Below are positions 1-12,884 of a stretch of DNA of 64,000 nt, in pieces. The position numbers and the translations under genes were made by a program. The stretch is from the NCBI RefSeq assembly GCF_937888285.1, contig NZ_CALART010000015.1, positions 62,001 to 126,000 on the forward strand, given 5' to 3'. Each line of letters opens with the position of its first letter. The first letter of the stretch is position 1. This DNA comes from an uncultured Aquimonas sp. Its GTDB lineage: Bacteria > Pseudomonadota > Gammaproteobacteria > Xanthomonadales > Xanthomonadaceae. The notes under the pieces were generated by a model, which was not told where the DNA came from, ran no database searches, and was given only the letters and a program-made list of their open reading frames with translations.

Positions 1-251
1 TCGTTGTCCTGCCCCGGCAAGGCCGAAGGCACCGCCAGCGCACGCAGCTGCTGGGCCAGCCAACCGCGGTGCTGCTCCAGGAACTGGCGGATCTCGATCT
101 CGCCCACACCGCGCGGCACGGTGAGGCGCGGGCCGCGCTCGGACACCATCAGCTTCAGGCGCCGCGCCCGCGCGTCACGCACCTCGACGATGCCCGCCTC
201 GCTGCCGTCGGGCAGGCGCAGCCGCCGCTCGGAGCGCAGCAGGCGGCTCAT
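1..251 (-). CDS. YgjP-like (DUF45) metallopeptidase, N-terminal fragment
   Basis: A minus-strand frame opens with ATG at 251-249 and runs off the window edge, so only about 83 N-terminal residues are present. They read MSRLLRSERRLRLPDGSEAG, then a RRLKLMVSERGPRLTVPRGV stretch and a helix ending in RGWLAQQL. This resembles the N-terminal region of the YgjP/DUF45 family of zinc-dependent metallopeptidases, whose HExxH-type active site would lie beyond the edge. The zinc motif cannot be seen, so the family call rests only on the N-terminal resemblance. Confidence 0.6.
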   Translation of the reverse strand, partial: MSRLLRSERRLRLPDGSEAGIVEVRDARARRLKLMVSERGPRLTVPRGVGEIEIRQFLEQHRGWLAQQLRALAVPSALPGQDN

Positions 252-327
252 GAGCTGAGCCCGGCCATGCCATGAGGGGGCGCGGACGATCGCGCCGGAC
301 TTTGCGGCGAGCGCAAGGCGCGACGCC

Positions 328-351
328 CCCCAGTGGCGGGCCCCACTGGGG
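328..351. repeat. Perfect 9-bp stem-loop between rdgC and the edge gene
   Basis: CCCCAGTGG and CCACTGGGG are separated by six bases. The hairpin lies in the 257-bp gap between the rdgC 3' end and the downstream metallopeptidase start. It could act as a terminator for rdgC, but no T-run follows on either strand, so it is listed as a structure only. Confidence 0.4.
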
Positions 352-508
352 CGAGGAGCAACGCGGCGATCGCCGCAAAGAACAAGCGAGGGCCGTGCCA
401 GCGAAAAGCCGCCGCGATGCACTCGCCACCGCGCCAGTGTTGACCCTGACTCGCGAATACAGGAACGACAACGGGAGCGGCTTTTCGCGACCTCATGGAA
501 TGTCCGGG

Positions 509-1420
509 CTACGCCTCGGCGCGGCTGAGGCCGAGGATCTCTTCCAGCCGCTTGAGCAGCACGCGCAGCTCGCCGCTCATCAGCGCGAATATCGCGTCGA
601 TCTCGTCGCGCTGGGTGTCGCGCTCGCCCTGCTCCAGGGCTTCGGTGGCCGCTTCGAGGAACTTCAGCTTGCGGATCACCAGATCCTCGCCGAGCACGAA
701 GCTGATGCGCTCCTCGAAGACCAGGGCGACCTGGAACGCCTGCTTGCCGCACTTCAGGTGCTCGCGGACTTCCTCGGCGCTGAGCTCCTGGCGACGGCAC
801 TTGATGATGGCGCCTGAGTCGACCGGGTCGCGCAACTCGCACTCGTCGCCGAGCACGAAACCTTCAGGCAGGGGCTCACCGTCGATCCAGGCGGTCATCA
901 GCGCGCGCGGGCTGGTCTCGGCATTCACCGGCACCGCCGGGAAACTGCCCAGGGCCTCGCGGATCGCGGTGACAAAGGTCTCGGCGTTCTTGCGGCTGCT
1001 GGTATCGATCACGCACCAGCCCAGGCCCAGGTCGAGATATCCCGAGCAGCGCGAGGGGCGCGAGAACGCCCGCGGCAGCAGGTCGGTCAGCACTTCGTCC
1101 TTGATGCGCTTGCGCTCGCGGCCGCCGGGGTTGCGGCCTTCGCTCTCGCGGATGTGGTCCAGTTTCTCCGACAGCACGGCATTGACCACCGAGCCGGGCA
1201 GCAGCTTGTCCTCGCTGCCGAGCGTCAGCAGCAGGGCCTCGGCGACGCGATGCGACAGCGCCTGCTCGCCGCGGCCCAGCGGCGAGACGAAGCCGCGCGA
1301 GGACAGTTCCAGCGGGCCGACGGGCTTCAACACGTGCTCGGCGAGCTTGTCGTCGAGGTCCTCGAAACTGTCGTTGATCGAGGTGGGGTAGCGGAACAGG
1401 GTCAGGTTGCGGAAGAACAT
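509..1420 (-). CDS. rdgC: Recombination-associated protein RdgC
   Basis: The 303-residue product has the usual RdgC length and opening (MFFRNLTLFRYP) and aligns along its length with the family, including the RCSGYLDLGLGWCVIDTSSRKN region and the acidic/Leu-rich C terminus. RdgC forms a ring-shaped dimer on double-stranded DNA and restrains RecA filament formation; it acts in the cytoplasm/nucleoid. The gene stands alone, read leftward, with ttcA upstream across a repeat-rich gap. Identification is by whole-protein resemblance; no catalytic motif is expected. Confidence 0.95.
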   Translation of the reverse strand: MFFRNLTLFRYPTSINDSFEDLDDKLAEHVLKPVGPLELSSRGFVSPLGRGEQALSHRVAEALLLTLGSEDKLLPGSVVNAVLSEKLDHIRESEGRNPGGRERKRIKDEVLTDLLPRAFSRPSRCSGYLDLGLGWCVIDTSSRKNAETFVTAIREALGSFPAVPVNAETSPRALMTAWIDGEPLPEGFVLGDECELRDPVDSGAIIKCRRQELSAEEVREHLKCGKQAFQVALVFEERISFVLGEDLVIRKLKFLEAATEALEQGERDTQRDEIDAIFALMSGELRVLLKRLEEILGLSRAEA

Positions 1421-1787
1421 TAGGTGTCCTGTTTAGGCTCGCGCATGGGGCTGCGGGCGGTCATTGCTCGCCGCGCGAGCGGTGGTGATTTTGCCCCTCT
1501 CCCCGTGGAGCGAGAGGGCCCGTTTGAGGGCTGCCGGTGGCAGCCCACGGGTCGGTGAGCCCGAGCGTAGCGAAAGTCGGGGTTGGGGAGAGGGTCCGGC
1601 GGTCCGTCAATCGTCAACCCGTGCGGATCGTTCGCTCAACGCCGCGAGGTGAAGGCAACAGTGCGTCCTACTCTCCGACGACTGCGCAAGCCCCGAACCC
1701 TCTCCCCCGACCCCTCTCCCGGCGGGAGAGGGGTGCGGTCTTCGAATTGAGCGTGAGGAGAACCCGGATGCAGGCGTACATGCGCAT
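1421..1787. other. Gene-free gap with C/G-rich repeat hairpins
   Basis: This 367-bp gap between ttcA and rdgC has no plausible gene. It holds two diverged, oppositely oriented stretches built around CCCTCTCCCC/GGGGAGAGGG words (about 1490-1590 and 1690-1735). Together they form imperfect inverted repeats. The rdgC promoter should lie in the left part, but I cannot pick out a convincing -35/-10 pair. Confidence 0.6.
1711..1733. repeat. CCCCTCTCCC hairpin repeat, copy 1
   Basis: A perfect 10-bp stem CCCCTCTCCC/GGGAGAGGGG with a 3-nt loop, preceded by CTCTCCCCCGA. The same stem and similar leader recur at 52634-52658 with a different loop, so this is a dispersed repeat and not a gene-specific terminator. 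Confidence 0.6.
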
Positions 1788-2735
1788 TCACGCCTGCAGC
1801 CGCACTGGAATCTCCAGCACGCGTGCAGGCGCATCGACCGCTTCGACTGCGGGAGCTGCGCGCGCTTCGCTCATGGACTCCGCAGGCTCACCCGCCAGCC
1901 ACGCATGCGCATCCGGCAGCGGTGCGTCGGACGCGCGACCCAGCGCGAGAAAGTCGAAGAGACTGCGATCCGACAGCTGCGAGGGCCGGATATCGCCCAG
2001 CGCGCGGGCCATGGTTTCGAGGCGGCCCGGCGCGGTGCGCTCCCACTCGTCCATCATCCGCCGCACCTGCTTGCGCTGCAGGTTCTCCTGCGAGCCGCAG
2101 AGGTTGCAGGGGATGATCGGGAAGCCCTTGGCCTCGGCGTAGCGCGCGATGTCGGCCTCGGCCACGTAGGCCAGCGGGCGGATCACGATGTGGCGGCCGT
2201 CGTCCGAGCGCAGCTTGGGCGGCATGCCCGAGAGCTTGGCGTGGAAGAACAGGTTCATGAAGAAGGTCGCCAGCAGGTCGTCGCGGTGATGGCCGAGCGC
2301 GATCTTGGTGAATCCCTGCTCGGCGGCGTAGGTGTAGAGCGCGCCGCGACGCAGGCGTGAGCACAGCGAGCACATCGTCTTGCCCTCGGGCACCACCCGC
2401 TTGACCACCGAGTAGGTGTCCTGCTCCAGGATCTTGAAAGGCACGCCGAGGCCTTCGAGGTAGGCCGGCAGGATGTGCTCGGGGAAATCCGGCTGCTTCT
2501 GGTCGAGGTTGACCGCCACCAGCTCGAAGCGCACCGGCGCCTTGGCCTGCAGCTGCAGCAGCACGTCCAGCATCGTGTAGCTGTCCTTGCCGCCGGACAG
2601 GCAGACCATGACCTTGTCGCCTTCTTCGATCATGCCGAAGTCGGCGATGGCCTGGCCGACCTGGTGGCGCAGGCGCTTGGCCAGCTTGTTGTGCTCGTAT
2701 TCGTGCTTGCGGGCGCTGGACATGGGAAGGGGCAT
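1788..2735 (-). CDS. ttcA: tRNA 2-thiocytidine-32 synthetase TtcA
   Basis: TtcA thiolates cytidine 32 of certain tRNAs using ATP and an iron-sulfur cluster. The 315-residue product shows the PP-loop ATPase motif SGGKDS at residues 47-52, and the two CxxC pairs expected for cluster binding: CSLC at 122-125 and CNLC at 210-213, with LGHHRDD between. After about residue 265 there is an Ala/Pro-rich tail longer than in typical members. A second ATG at residue 5 (2723) is an alternative start. It is transcribed alone, divergent from the downstream YdcH-like gene. Confidence 0.95.
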   Translation of the reverse strand: MPLPMSSARKHEYEHNKLAKRLRHQVGQAIADFGMIEEGDKVMVCLSGGKDSYTMLDVLLQLQAKAPVRFELVAVNLDQKQPDFPEHILPAYLEGLGVPFKILEQDTYSVVKRVVPEGKTMCSLCSRLRRGALYTYAAEQGFTKIALGHHRDDLLATFFMNLFFHAKLSGMPPKLRSDDGRHIVIRPLAYVAEADIARYAEAKGFPIIPCNLCGSQENLQRKQVRRMMDEWERTAPGRLETMARALGDIRPSQLSDRSLFDFLALGRASDAPLPDAHAWLAGEPAESMSEARAAPAVEAVDAPARVLEIPVRLQA

Positions 2736-2895
2736 CGCAGGGGCGAGAAGGCGGTGCGCCGGAGGACGCGGGCGGCCGCGCAGTTTAGCAGCGCCTTACC
2801 GGGGCGCCGGGTGCGCGTTCACGGCACCCGCCGTGCCTCTGGCGCAGCCCCGTCCGCGGGTTAAGCTTGCGGCTCGCTTCCGCCACGCGCCATGG

Positions 2896-3111
2896 ATGCC
2901 CCCGATGCTGTCGAGCGATACCGCCGATGCAGTCACCCAGCTCGCCGAGCTCAGGCTGGAGCACCGCGATCTCGATGCAGCGATCGAGCGCATGGCGCAA
3001 ACCCCCGGCACCGACGAGCTGCAGCTGCGGCGGCTGAAGAAGCGCAAGCTGCGCATCAAGGACCTGATCGCCCGGCTGGAGAGCGGACTGATCCCGGATC
3101 TGGATGCCTGA
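2896..3111 (+). CDS. YdcH/DUF465 family small coiled-coil protein
   Basis: A 71-residue product containing a heptad-patterned helix with the family's HRDLDAAIERM and LRRLKKRKLRIKDLI segments. DUF465 proteins are small, cytoplasmic, helical and of unknown function. The frame is open further upstream, but the conserved region begins near the ATG at 2896. A second in-frame ATG at 2905 would give 68 residues. No strong ribosome-binding site is visible before either. The TGA is followed within four bases by a GGGATTC heptad array. Confidence 0.75.
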   Translation: MPPMLSSDTADAVTQLAELRLEHRDLDAAIERMAQTPGTDELQLRRLKKRKLRIKDLIARLESGLIPDLDA

Positions 3112-3115
3112 AGGG

Positions 3116-3134
3116 CCGGGATTCGGGATTCGGG
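3116..3134 (+). repeat. GGGATTC heptad array after the ydcH-like stop
   Basis: GGCC followed by GGGATTC units begins four bases after the TGA. Counting the GGG at 3113-3115, four G-runs lie within 22 bp, so a G-quadruplex is possible. One of several such arrays in the window. Confidence 0.7.
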
Positions 3135-3178
3135 AAACAGCGCAGCGGGCACCGGCGCGTGCCGCAGCACCTCAGCCT

Positions 3179-3562
3179 TCACGCATCCGTCCGGCCCATG
3201 GCTTCGGCGATGGCGCGCTTGAGCTCTTCCGCCGGGCAGGGCTTGGCCAGCACGCGGTGAATGGCGCCGCTGGCGCGAGCCGCATCGCTGCTGTCGCTGT
3301 CGCCCATGCCGGTCAGCAGGATGCGCACCGTGGCCGGCCAGCGCTGGGCAACGCATGCGAGGAAGCGCAGGCCGTCCATGCCGGGCATGCGCAGGTCGGA
3401 CAGCACGACGTCGAAGTGCGGATCTGCTTCGAGCGCCTTCAGGCCTTCTTCGGGTCCAACTGCGGTCGCCAGTTCGACGCTGCCGTACAGGCTGCGCGTC
3501 AATGCGCGCAGGATGTTGGGCTCATCGTCCACGGCGAGCACGCGCGGCAGGGGCTCAGTCAT
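3179..3562 (-). CDS. Single-domain response regulator (CheY-like)
   Basis: About 127 residues forming one receiver domain and nothing else: acidic pocket AVDDEPN near the N terminus, phospho-acceptor Asp in VVLSDLRMPGMDG, and the conserved Lys in LAKPCP. There is no output domain, so it probably passes phosphate or docks on a partner. The frame is open further upstream, but the receiver fold begins at the ATG at 3562, which overlaps the 3' end of the REC-HDOD gene by 8 bp. It is the last gene of the FIST/kinase operon and is probably phosphorylated by that kinase (inference). Confidence 0.88.
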   Translation of the reverse strand: MTEPLPRVLAVDDEPNILRALTRSLYGSVELATAVGPEEGLKALEADPHFDVVLSDLRMPGMDGLRFLACVAQRWPATVRILLTGMGDSDSSDAARASGAIHRVLAKPCPAEELKRAIAEAMGRTDA

Positions 3563-4643
3563 CGCTGCTCTCGACGATGCGCTGCGCCTTGGCGCGCCAA
3601 TCCGGCAGGCGGTCGAGAACGCGCATGCGCTCCAGATGCAGCTCGTCGACCTCCTCGCCCGTCGCCAGGGCCACCGCGACGTGGACAATGCCGACCAGGC
3701 CGAACTCGCGCGCACCGCTGCGCTGCGGCTGGCGATGGTGGGCCACCGCCTCGACGATGGCCATCGGCAGGCCCCACACCCCGAGCAGATAGGCGCCGAC
3801 TTCGGAGTAGCCGAAGCGCTCCGCCGCCGCGCCTTCCGGCTGCGGCAGCAGCTTGCCCACGTTGGCCAGCAGGGCAGCGATGCCGGCCTGATCGACGTCG
3901 GCGCGACCGGCAGCGATGCGGCCGGCGATCAGCGAGGTCAGCAGGGCCTGGCGCTGCAGGACATTGACGTCGGCGCGCCCGGCGTCCTGGCTGAAGACCT
4001 CCGCTGCCAGCACCAGGTTGCGGATCATGGTCGAGCCGATCCGCGAGACCGCTGTCCTGAGATCGGTGACCGCGCGACCGGCCGAAGGGAAAAATGCCGA
4101 GTTGGCCATGTGCAGGACCTTGGCCGTCAGCGCCGGATCCTCGGCGAGGATGGCGCCGATCTGGCGGGCGTCGCAGTTCGGATCCTGCAGCGCCTGGTTG
4201 AGCTTGGCGAACACGTGCGGCGCCGCCGGCAGGCGCTTGATCCTGCCCACCACTTCGCCGATCGCCGGATCCGCCAGCAGGTTGCGCAGCGCCACCGCAC
4301 CTTCGATGGTGTCGACCAGCACCTGCGGCTCGCAGGGCTTGGACAGGAACTGCTGGGCGACGTTCAGCGCGCGCATCGCCGCCTGCGTCTCGGTGTGTCC
4401 GGACAGCAGCATGCGCAGGGTCGAGGGCGACTTCTGCTGGATCCGCTTCAGCAGCTCGGCGCCGTCCATGCCCGGCATGCGCATGTCGGTGACCACCACG
4501 TCGACCGGGCCGCGCTCGAACTCGGCCAGCGCTGCTTCGCCGCTGTCGGCGAGCAGGATCTCCCAGTCGCGGTTGAGCCCGAACAGCATGCGCTCCAGGC
4601 CCACCAGCACGCGTCGCTCGTCGTCGACGAACAGCACCCTCAT
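3555..4643 (-). CDS. Response regulator with HDOD output domain
   Basis: The 362-residue protein has an N-terminal receiver domain (residues 1-120: FVDDERR, TDMRMPGMDG, LSKPCEP) and a C-terminal HDOD domain (about 135-340), recognisable from RIKRLPAAPHVFAKL, ILAEDPALTAKVLHMANSAF and the AVSRIGSTMIRNLVL helix. HDOD domains are HD-related folds without the metal-binding HD pair and act as signalling scaffolds. The ATG at 4643 overlaps the kinase stop (ATGA), which indicates translational coupling. It is the likely phosphorylation target of that kinase. Confidence 0.9.
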   Translation of the reverse strand: MRVLFVDDERRVLVGLERMLFGLNRDWEILLADSGEAALAEFERGPVDVVVTDMRMPGMDGAELLKRIQQKSPSTLRMLLSGHTETQAAMRALNVAQQFLSKPCEPQVLVDTIEGAVALRNLLADPAIGEVVGRIKRLPAAPHVFAKLNQALQDPNCDARQIGAILAEDPALTAKVLHMANSAFFPSAGRAVTDLRTAVSRIGSTMIRNLVLAAEVFSQDAGRADVNVLQRQALLTSLIAGRIAAGRADVDQAGIAALLANVGKLLPQPEGAAAERFGYSEVGAYLLGVWGLPMAIVEAVAHHRQPQRSGAREFGLVGIVHVAVALATGEEVDELHLERMRVLDRLPDWRAKAQRIVESSDD

Positions 4644-5782
4644 GCGGCTTCCTCGCCGGCCTGGGCCTGCAGCGGCAGCTCGATGACGAAGCAGGTGCCC
4701 TGGCCGGGCTCGGTCTCGAAGTGGATGCGCCCGCGGTGCTTGTCGACGATGGTGGCATAGGCCATCGACAGCCCCTGGCCGGTGCCCTTGCCCACCGGCT
4801 TGGTGGTGAAGAAAGGATCGAACACCGAGCGCTGGATGGCCTCGGGAATGCCGCCGCCGGTATCGGCGACGCGGATCTCGGCGTAGTCGCCGGCAAGTCG
4901 CGTGCTGATCTCGATGCGGCCCTTGCTGCCCGGCGATTTCAGCACCACGTCGCCGATCGCATGGGCGGCATTGACGATCAGGTTCAGCACCACCTGGCTG
5001 ATCTGGTCGCGGAAGCAGGGCACCGAGGGGAGCGCGGGGTCGAAGCGGGTCTCGAGCTCGGCCACGTACTTCCACTCGTTGCGCGCCACCATCACGGTGG
5101 TATCGATCAGTTCGGCGAGGTCGACCGGCTCCATGTCCTCGCCCGAGGGATGCGAGAAGCGCTTCATCGCCATCACGATGTGCGAGACGCGGTGCAGCCC
5201 CTCCTGCGATTCGTCGAAGGCATCGGGCACGTTGCGCCGCAGGTAGTCGAGGCGCGCGGCCTTCAGCGCGGCCTCGGCGGCGTCGAGCCGCTCGGGCGGC
5301 AGCGCGCCAGCGCGCGCCTCGGCGAGCAGGGCCAGGTACTGGTCGACCACCGCCAGCAGGGTGTCGAAGCCCGAGCGCAGGAAGCTGACGTTGTCGCTGA
5401 CGTACTGGACCGGCGTGTTGATCTCATGCGCCACGCCAGCGGCGAGCTGACCGATGGCCTCCATCTTCTGCGACTGCAGCAGGCGCGCCTGGGTGCTGCG
5501 CAGCTCGGCCAGGGCCTGCTGCAGCTGGGTGCGCTCGCGATCGAGTTCGCGCGTCTTGCGCGAGACCACGGCCTCAAGCGCGATGTTCTGCTCCAGCAGG
5601 TCGAAGGCGGACGGGTCGCTGCTGCCACGATGCTCCAGGCGCTGCATCAGCACTTCGATGGTGCGGTCGCGCGCGGCCAGCAAGCGCCGCAGCTCCGCGG
5701 GATCGGCGTCCTCGGCCGCGCCCTGGCTGGCCAGTCGTGTCGCTGCCTCCGATCCGGGCTCCTTGGGAGAAACAGGGCTCAT
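4640..5782 (-). CDS. Soluble sensor histidine kinase without a sensor domain
   Basis: The 380-residue kinase has no transmembrane segment and no PAS or GAF domain. Residues 1-100 are a helical/coiled-coil linker ending in LLQSQKMEAIGQLAAGVAHE. The H-box is GVAHEINTPVQYV, and the ATPase domain has the N-box (LNLIVNAAHAI), G1 (DTGGGI), F (FDPFFTTKPVG) and G2 (GTGQGL) motifs. Lack of an input module suggests a partner protein senses the signal. The FIST protein encoded 5 bp upstream is the obvious candidate, as in NosP/NahK and VpsV/VpsS pairs. Confidence 0.92.
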   Translation of the reverse strand: MSPVSPKEPGSEAATRLASQGAAEDADPAELRRLLAARDRTIEVLMQRLEHRGSSDPSAFDLLEQNIALEAVVSRKTRELDRERTQLQQALAELRSTQARLLQSQKMEAIGQLAAGVAHEINTPVQYVSDNVSFLRSGFDTLLAVVDQYLALLAEARAGALPPERLDAAEAALKAARLDYLRRNVPDAFDESQEGLHRVSHIVMAMKRFSHPSGEDMEPVDLAELIDTTVMVARNEWKYVAELETRFDPALPSVPCFRDQISQVVLNLIVNAAHAIGDVVLKSPGSKGRIEISTRLAGDYAEIRVADTGGGIPEAIQRSVFDPFFTTKPVGKGTGQGLSMAYATIVDKHRGRIHFETEPGQGTCFVIELPLQAQAGEEAA

Positions 5783-5787
5783 TCCGC

Positions 5788-7020
5788 TCAGCTCCGGGCA
5801 GCCACCGCGATCGCGGTGAAGGTCTGGTTGATGTGCAGGCCGTTGAACTGCTCGCCGTGGGTGGAGAAGCCGAACACCCGCTGCGCCGCCAGAAAGCCGC
5901 CGATCTCGGCCAGCTGGTTCTCGCGTTCGGCCTGGCGGCGCCGCAGCGTGCAGTCGCAGCCCAGCACCAGGACGGGCGCGCCGAGCTGCCGCTCGACTTC
6001 GGCGAAGCCGCGCTGCAGTGCCTGCAGCGGCGAGCGCGCATCGCCGATGTCGACCAGCACGCCGGCCTCGACGGCCGACAGGCAGGACAGCGCACGGGCG
6101 CGGGTGACCCGGCTGATCGCGCGCACCACATGGGTGTCGCCGACCCGCAGCAGCAGGGGGTGGGCTTCGAGGAGTTCCGGCGTCAGCTCCGACTCGCCGA
6201 CGCCCAGCGCATGCGCATACATCTCGGCGGCAGGCAGACCGTTGATCTGGATGACCAGCCGGCGTTCGGGGTCGGCTTCGGTGATCACCAGCCGCTCGCG
6301 ACGCGGCACGAAGTGCTGCACGCGGAAGGCCTGGAACGGATGCGCGGTTTCGAACACGCCAAACACGGCCGCATTGCTGCGGAAACGCCCGTCGAAGTAG
6401 ACCGGGGTGTGTTCGAAGCGCATTTCATCCGAGGCCGAGCCGCCGACGAAAGGCACGTCGCCAAGGCCGTGGTAGAGCGTGTGCGCCAGCCGCTCCTCGC
6501 CCTGATGCAGGCCATCCACGAGCAGCAGGCCGAAGCGACGACAGCCTGGCGCGGGCGGGCGCTCGGCCAGGCCGGCGGCGATCCGCTGCACGGCGGACTC
6601 GGCCTGGGCCAGGGGCTCGATCAGGTGGGTCGACAAGCCCAGACCGTCGCCATAGCAGGCCAGCAGTGAAATGCCGCCGCTGCGGAAGCCGTCGGGGCCG
6701 ATCTGGCTGCCGCTGGTGCAGCCCAGCAGCGGACAGGCAAAGCCGGCCTTCAGCGCATCGGCCAGCGACTGCAGTGGATACAGGCCGTCGCAGAAGAAGA
6801 TCGCGGCGGTCGGCGCCAGCCCCGGCCTGCGGCGCTGCAGCTCGGCTCGCAGCTCGGCGACCGCATCCGCCGGATCGGCCAGCGCGCTGGCCACGCTCTC
6901 GACCACCAGCGGCGCAGGCACCGCCGGCGCAGGCACCGGGGCCCGTCGCGGCGACGGAATACCGGCACCGACGGCCACCGGGCGCGGCGGCTCGCGACGC
7001 TCGCGCGTCGGCGTGCTCAT
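5788..7020 (-). CDS. FIST-domain sensor protein, NosP-like
   Basis: The 410-residue cytoplasmic protein has the FIST N domain (about 50-245; PLLGCTSGSQIG, LLLVDGLHQGEE, PFVGGSASDE) followed by FIST_C (about 250-395; INGLPAAEMYAHALGV, GCDCTLRRRQ, GFSTHGEQFNGLHINQT). FIST proteins of the NosP type bind heme and sense nitric oxide, then control a co-encoded histidine kinase. This gene is the first of a four-gene operon with such a kinase. Whether this member binds heme is not provable here; His residues such as that in NGLHIN are candidates. Residues 1-45 are Pro/Ala-rich and probably disordered. Confidence 0.88.
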   Translation of the reverse strand: MSTPTRERREPPRPVAVGAGIPSPRRAPVPAPAVPAPLVVESVASALADPADAVAELRAELQRRRPGLAPTAAIFFCDGLYPLQSLADALKAGFACPLLGCTSGSQIGPDGFRSGGISLLACYGDGLGLSTHLIEPLAQAESAVQRIAAGLAERPPAPGCRRFGLLLVDGLHQGEERLAHTLYHGLGDVPFVGGSASDEMRFEHTPVYFDGRFRSNAAVFGVFETAHPFQAFRVQHFVPRRERLVITEADPERRLVIQINGLPAAEMYAHALGVGESELTPELLEAHPLLLRVGDTHVVRAISRVTRARALSCLSAVEAGVLVDIGDARSPLQALQRGFAEVERQLGAPVLVLGCDCTLRRRQAERENQLAEIGGFLAAQRVFGFSTHGEQFNGLHINQTFTAIAVAARS

Positions 7021-7083
7021 GTTCCGCCTGATCCGAGTTGCACTCGCCTGTCCTCGCTTGCGTGTACGAAAGGCTTCCCGAGC

Positions 7084-12443
<5,360 letters not shown>

Positions 12444-12444
<1 letters not shown>

Positions 12445-12884
12445 TGCCCGCCCACGCCACCCGACCCTGCTGGATCCTGGTCGCCGAAGACGACAGCGAC
12501 GACCGTCGCCTGCTCTCCGACGCCTTCGAGCAGTGCGGCATCGCCTGCCGGCTCGACTTCCACGGCGATGGCGAGAGCCTGCTGCAAGCGATCGATGCGG
12601 CGCCGCTGGACAGCCCGCCCCAGCTGGTCCTGCTCGACCTCAACATGCCGCGCATGGACGGCCGCGAGACGCTGGACCGGCTGCGTGCCAACCCCGCCCT
12701 GGCGGCGGTGCCGGTGGTGGTGATGTCGACCTCGGCCGCCGAGGATGATGCCAGCCGCGCCCGCCGCGCCGGCTGCGACGCCTACTTCGTCAAACCCGCC
12801 GAGTACGGCGCCCTGCTCGACATGGTCGGCCTGATCGCCCGCCGCTGGCTGGATGTCGCGCCGCCCGCGGGAGCCGGCGAATGA
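12444..12884 (+). CDS. Single-domain response regulator (Rcp1-like)
   Basis: The 146-residue protein is a lone receiver domain: VAEDDSDDRRLL pocket, phospho-acceptor Asp in LVLLDLNMPRMDG, Thr/Ser in VMSTS and Lys in YFVKPAEY. The DDSDDRRL signature and FEQCG spacing resemble the Rcp1/CheY-like regulators that pair with phytochrome-type HisKA kinases, in line with the kinase encoded just upstream. Its ATG overlaps the kinase stop, and its own stop overlaps the start of the LOV/EAL gene by 4 bp. The three genes therefore appear co-translated. Confidence 0.92.

Noticed and set aside
4721..6400. 559-codon open frame antisense to the FIST/kinase genes
   Set aside because: No domain; both opposite-strand genes carry complete family motifs.
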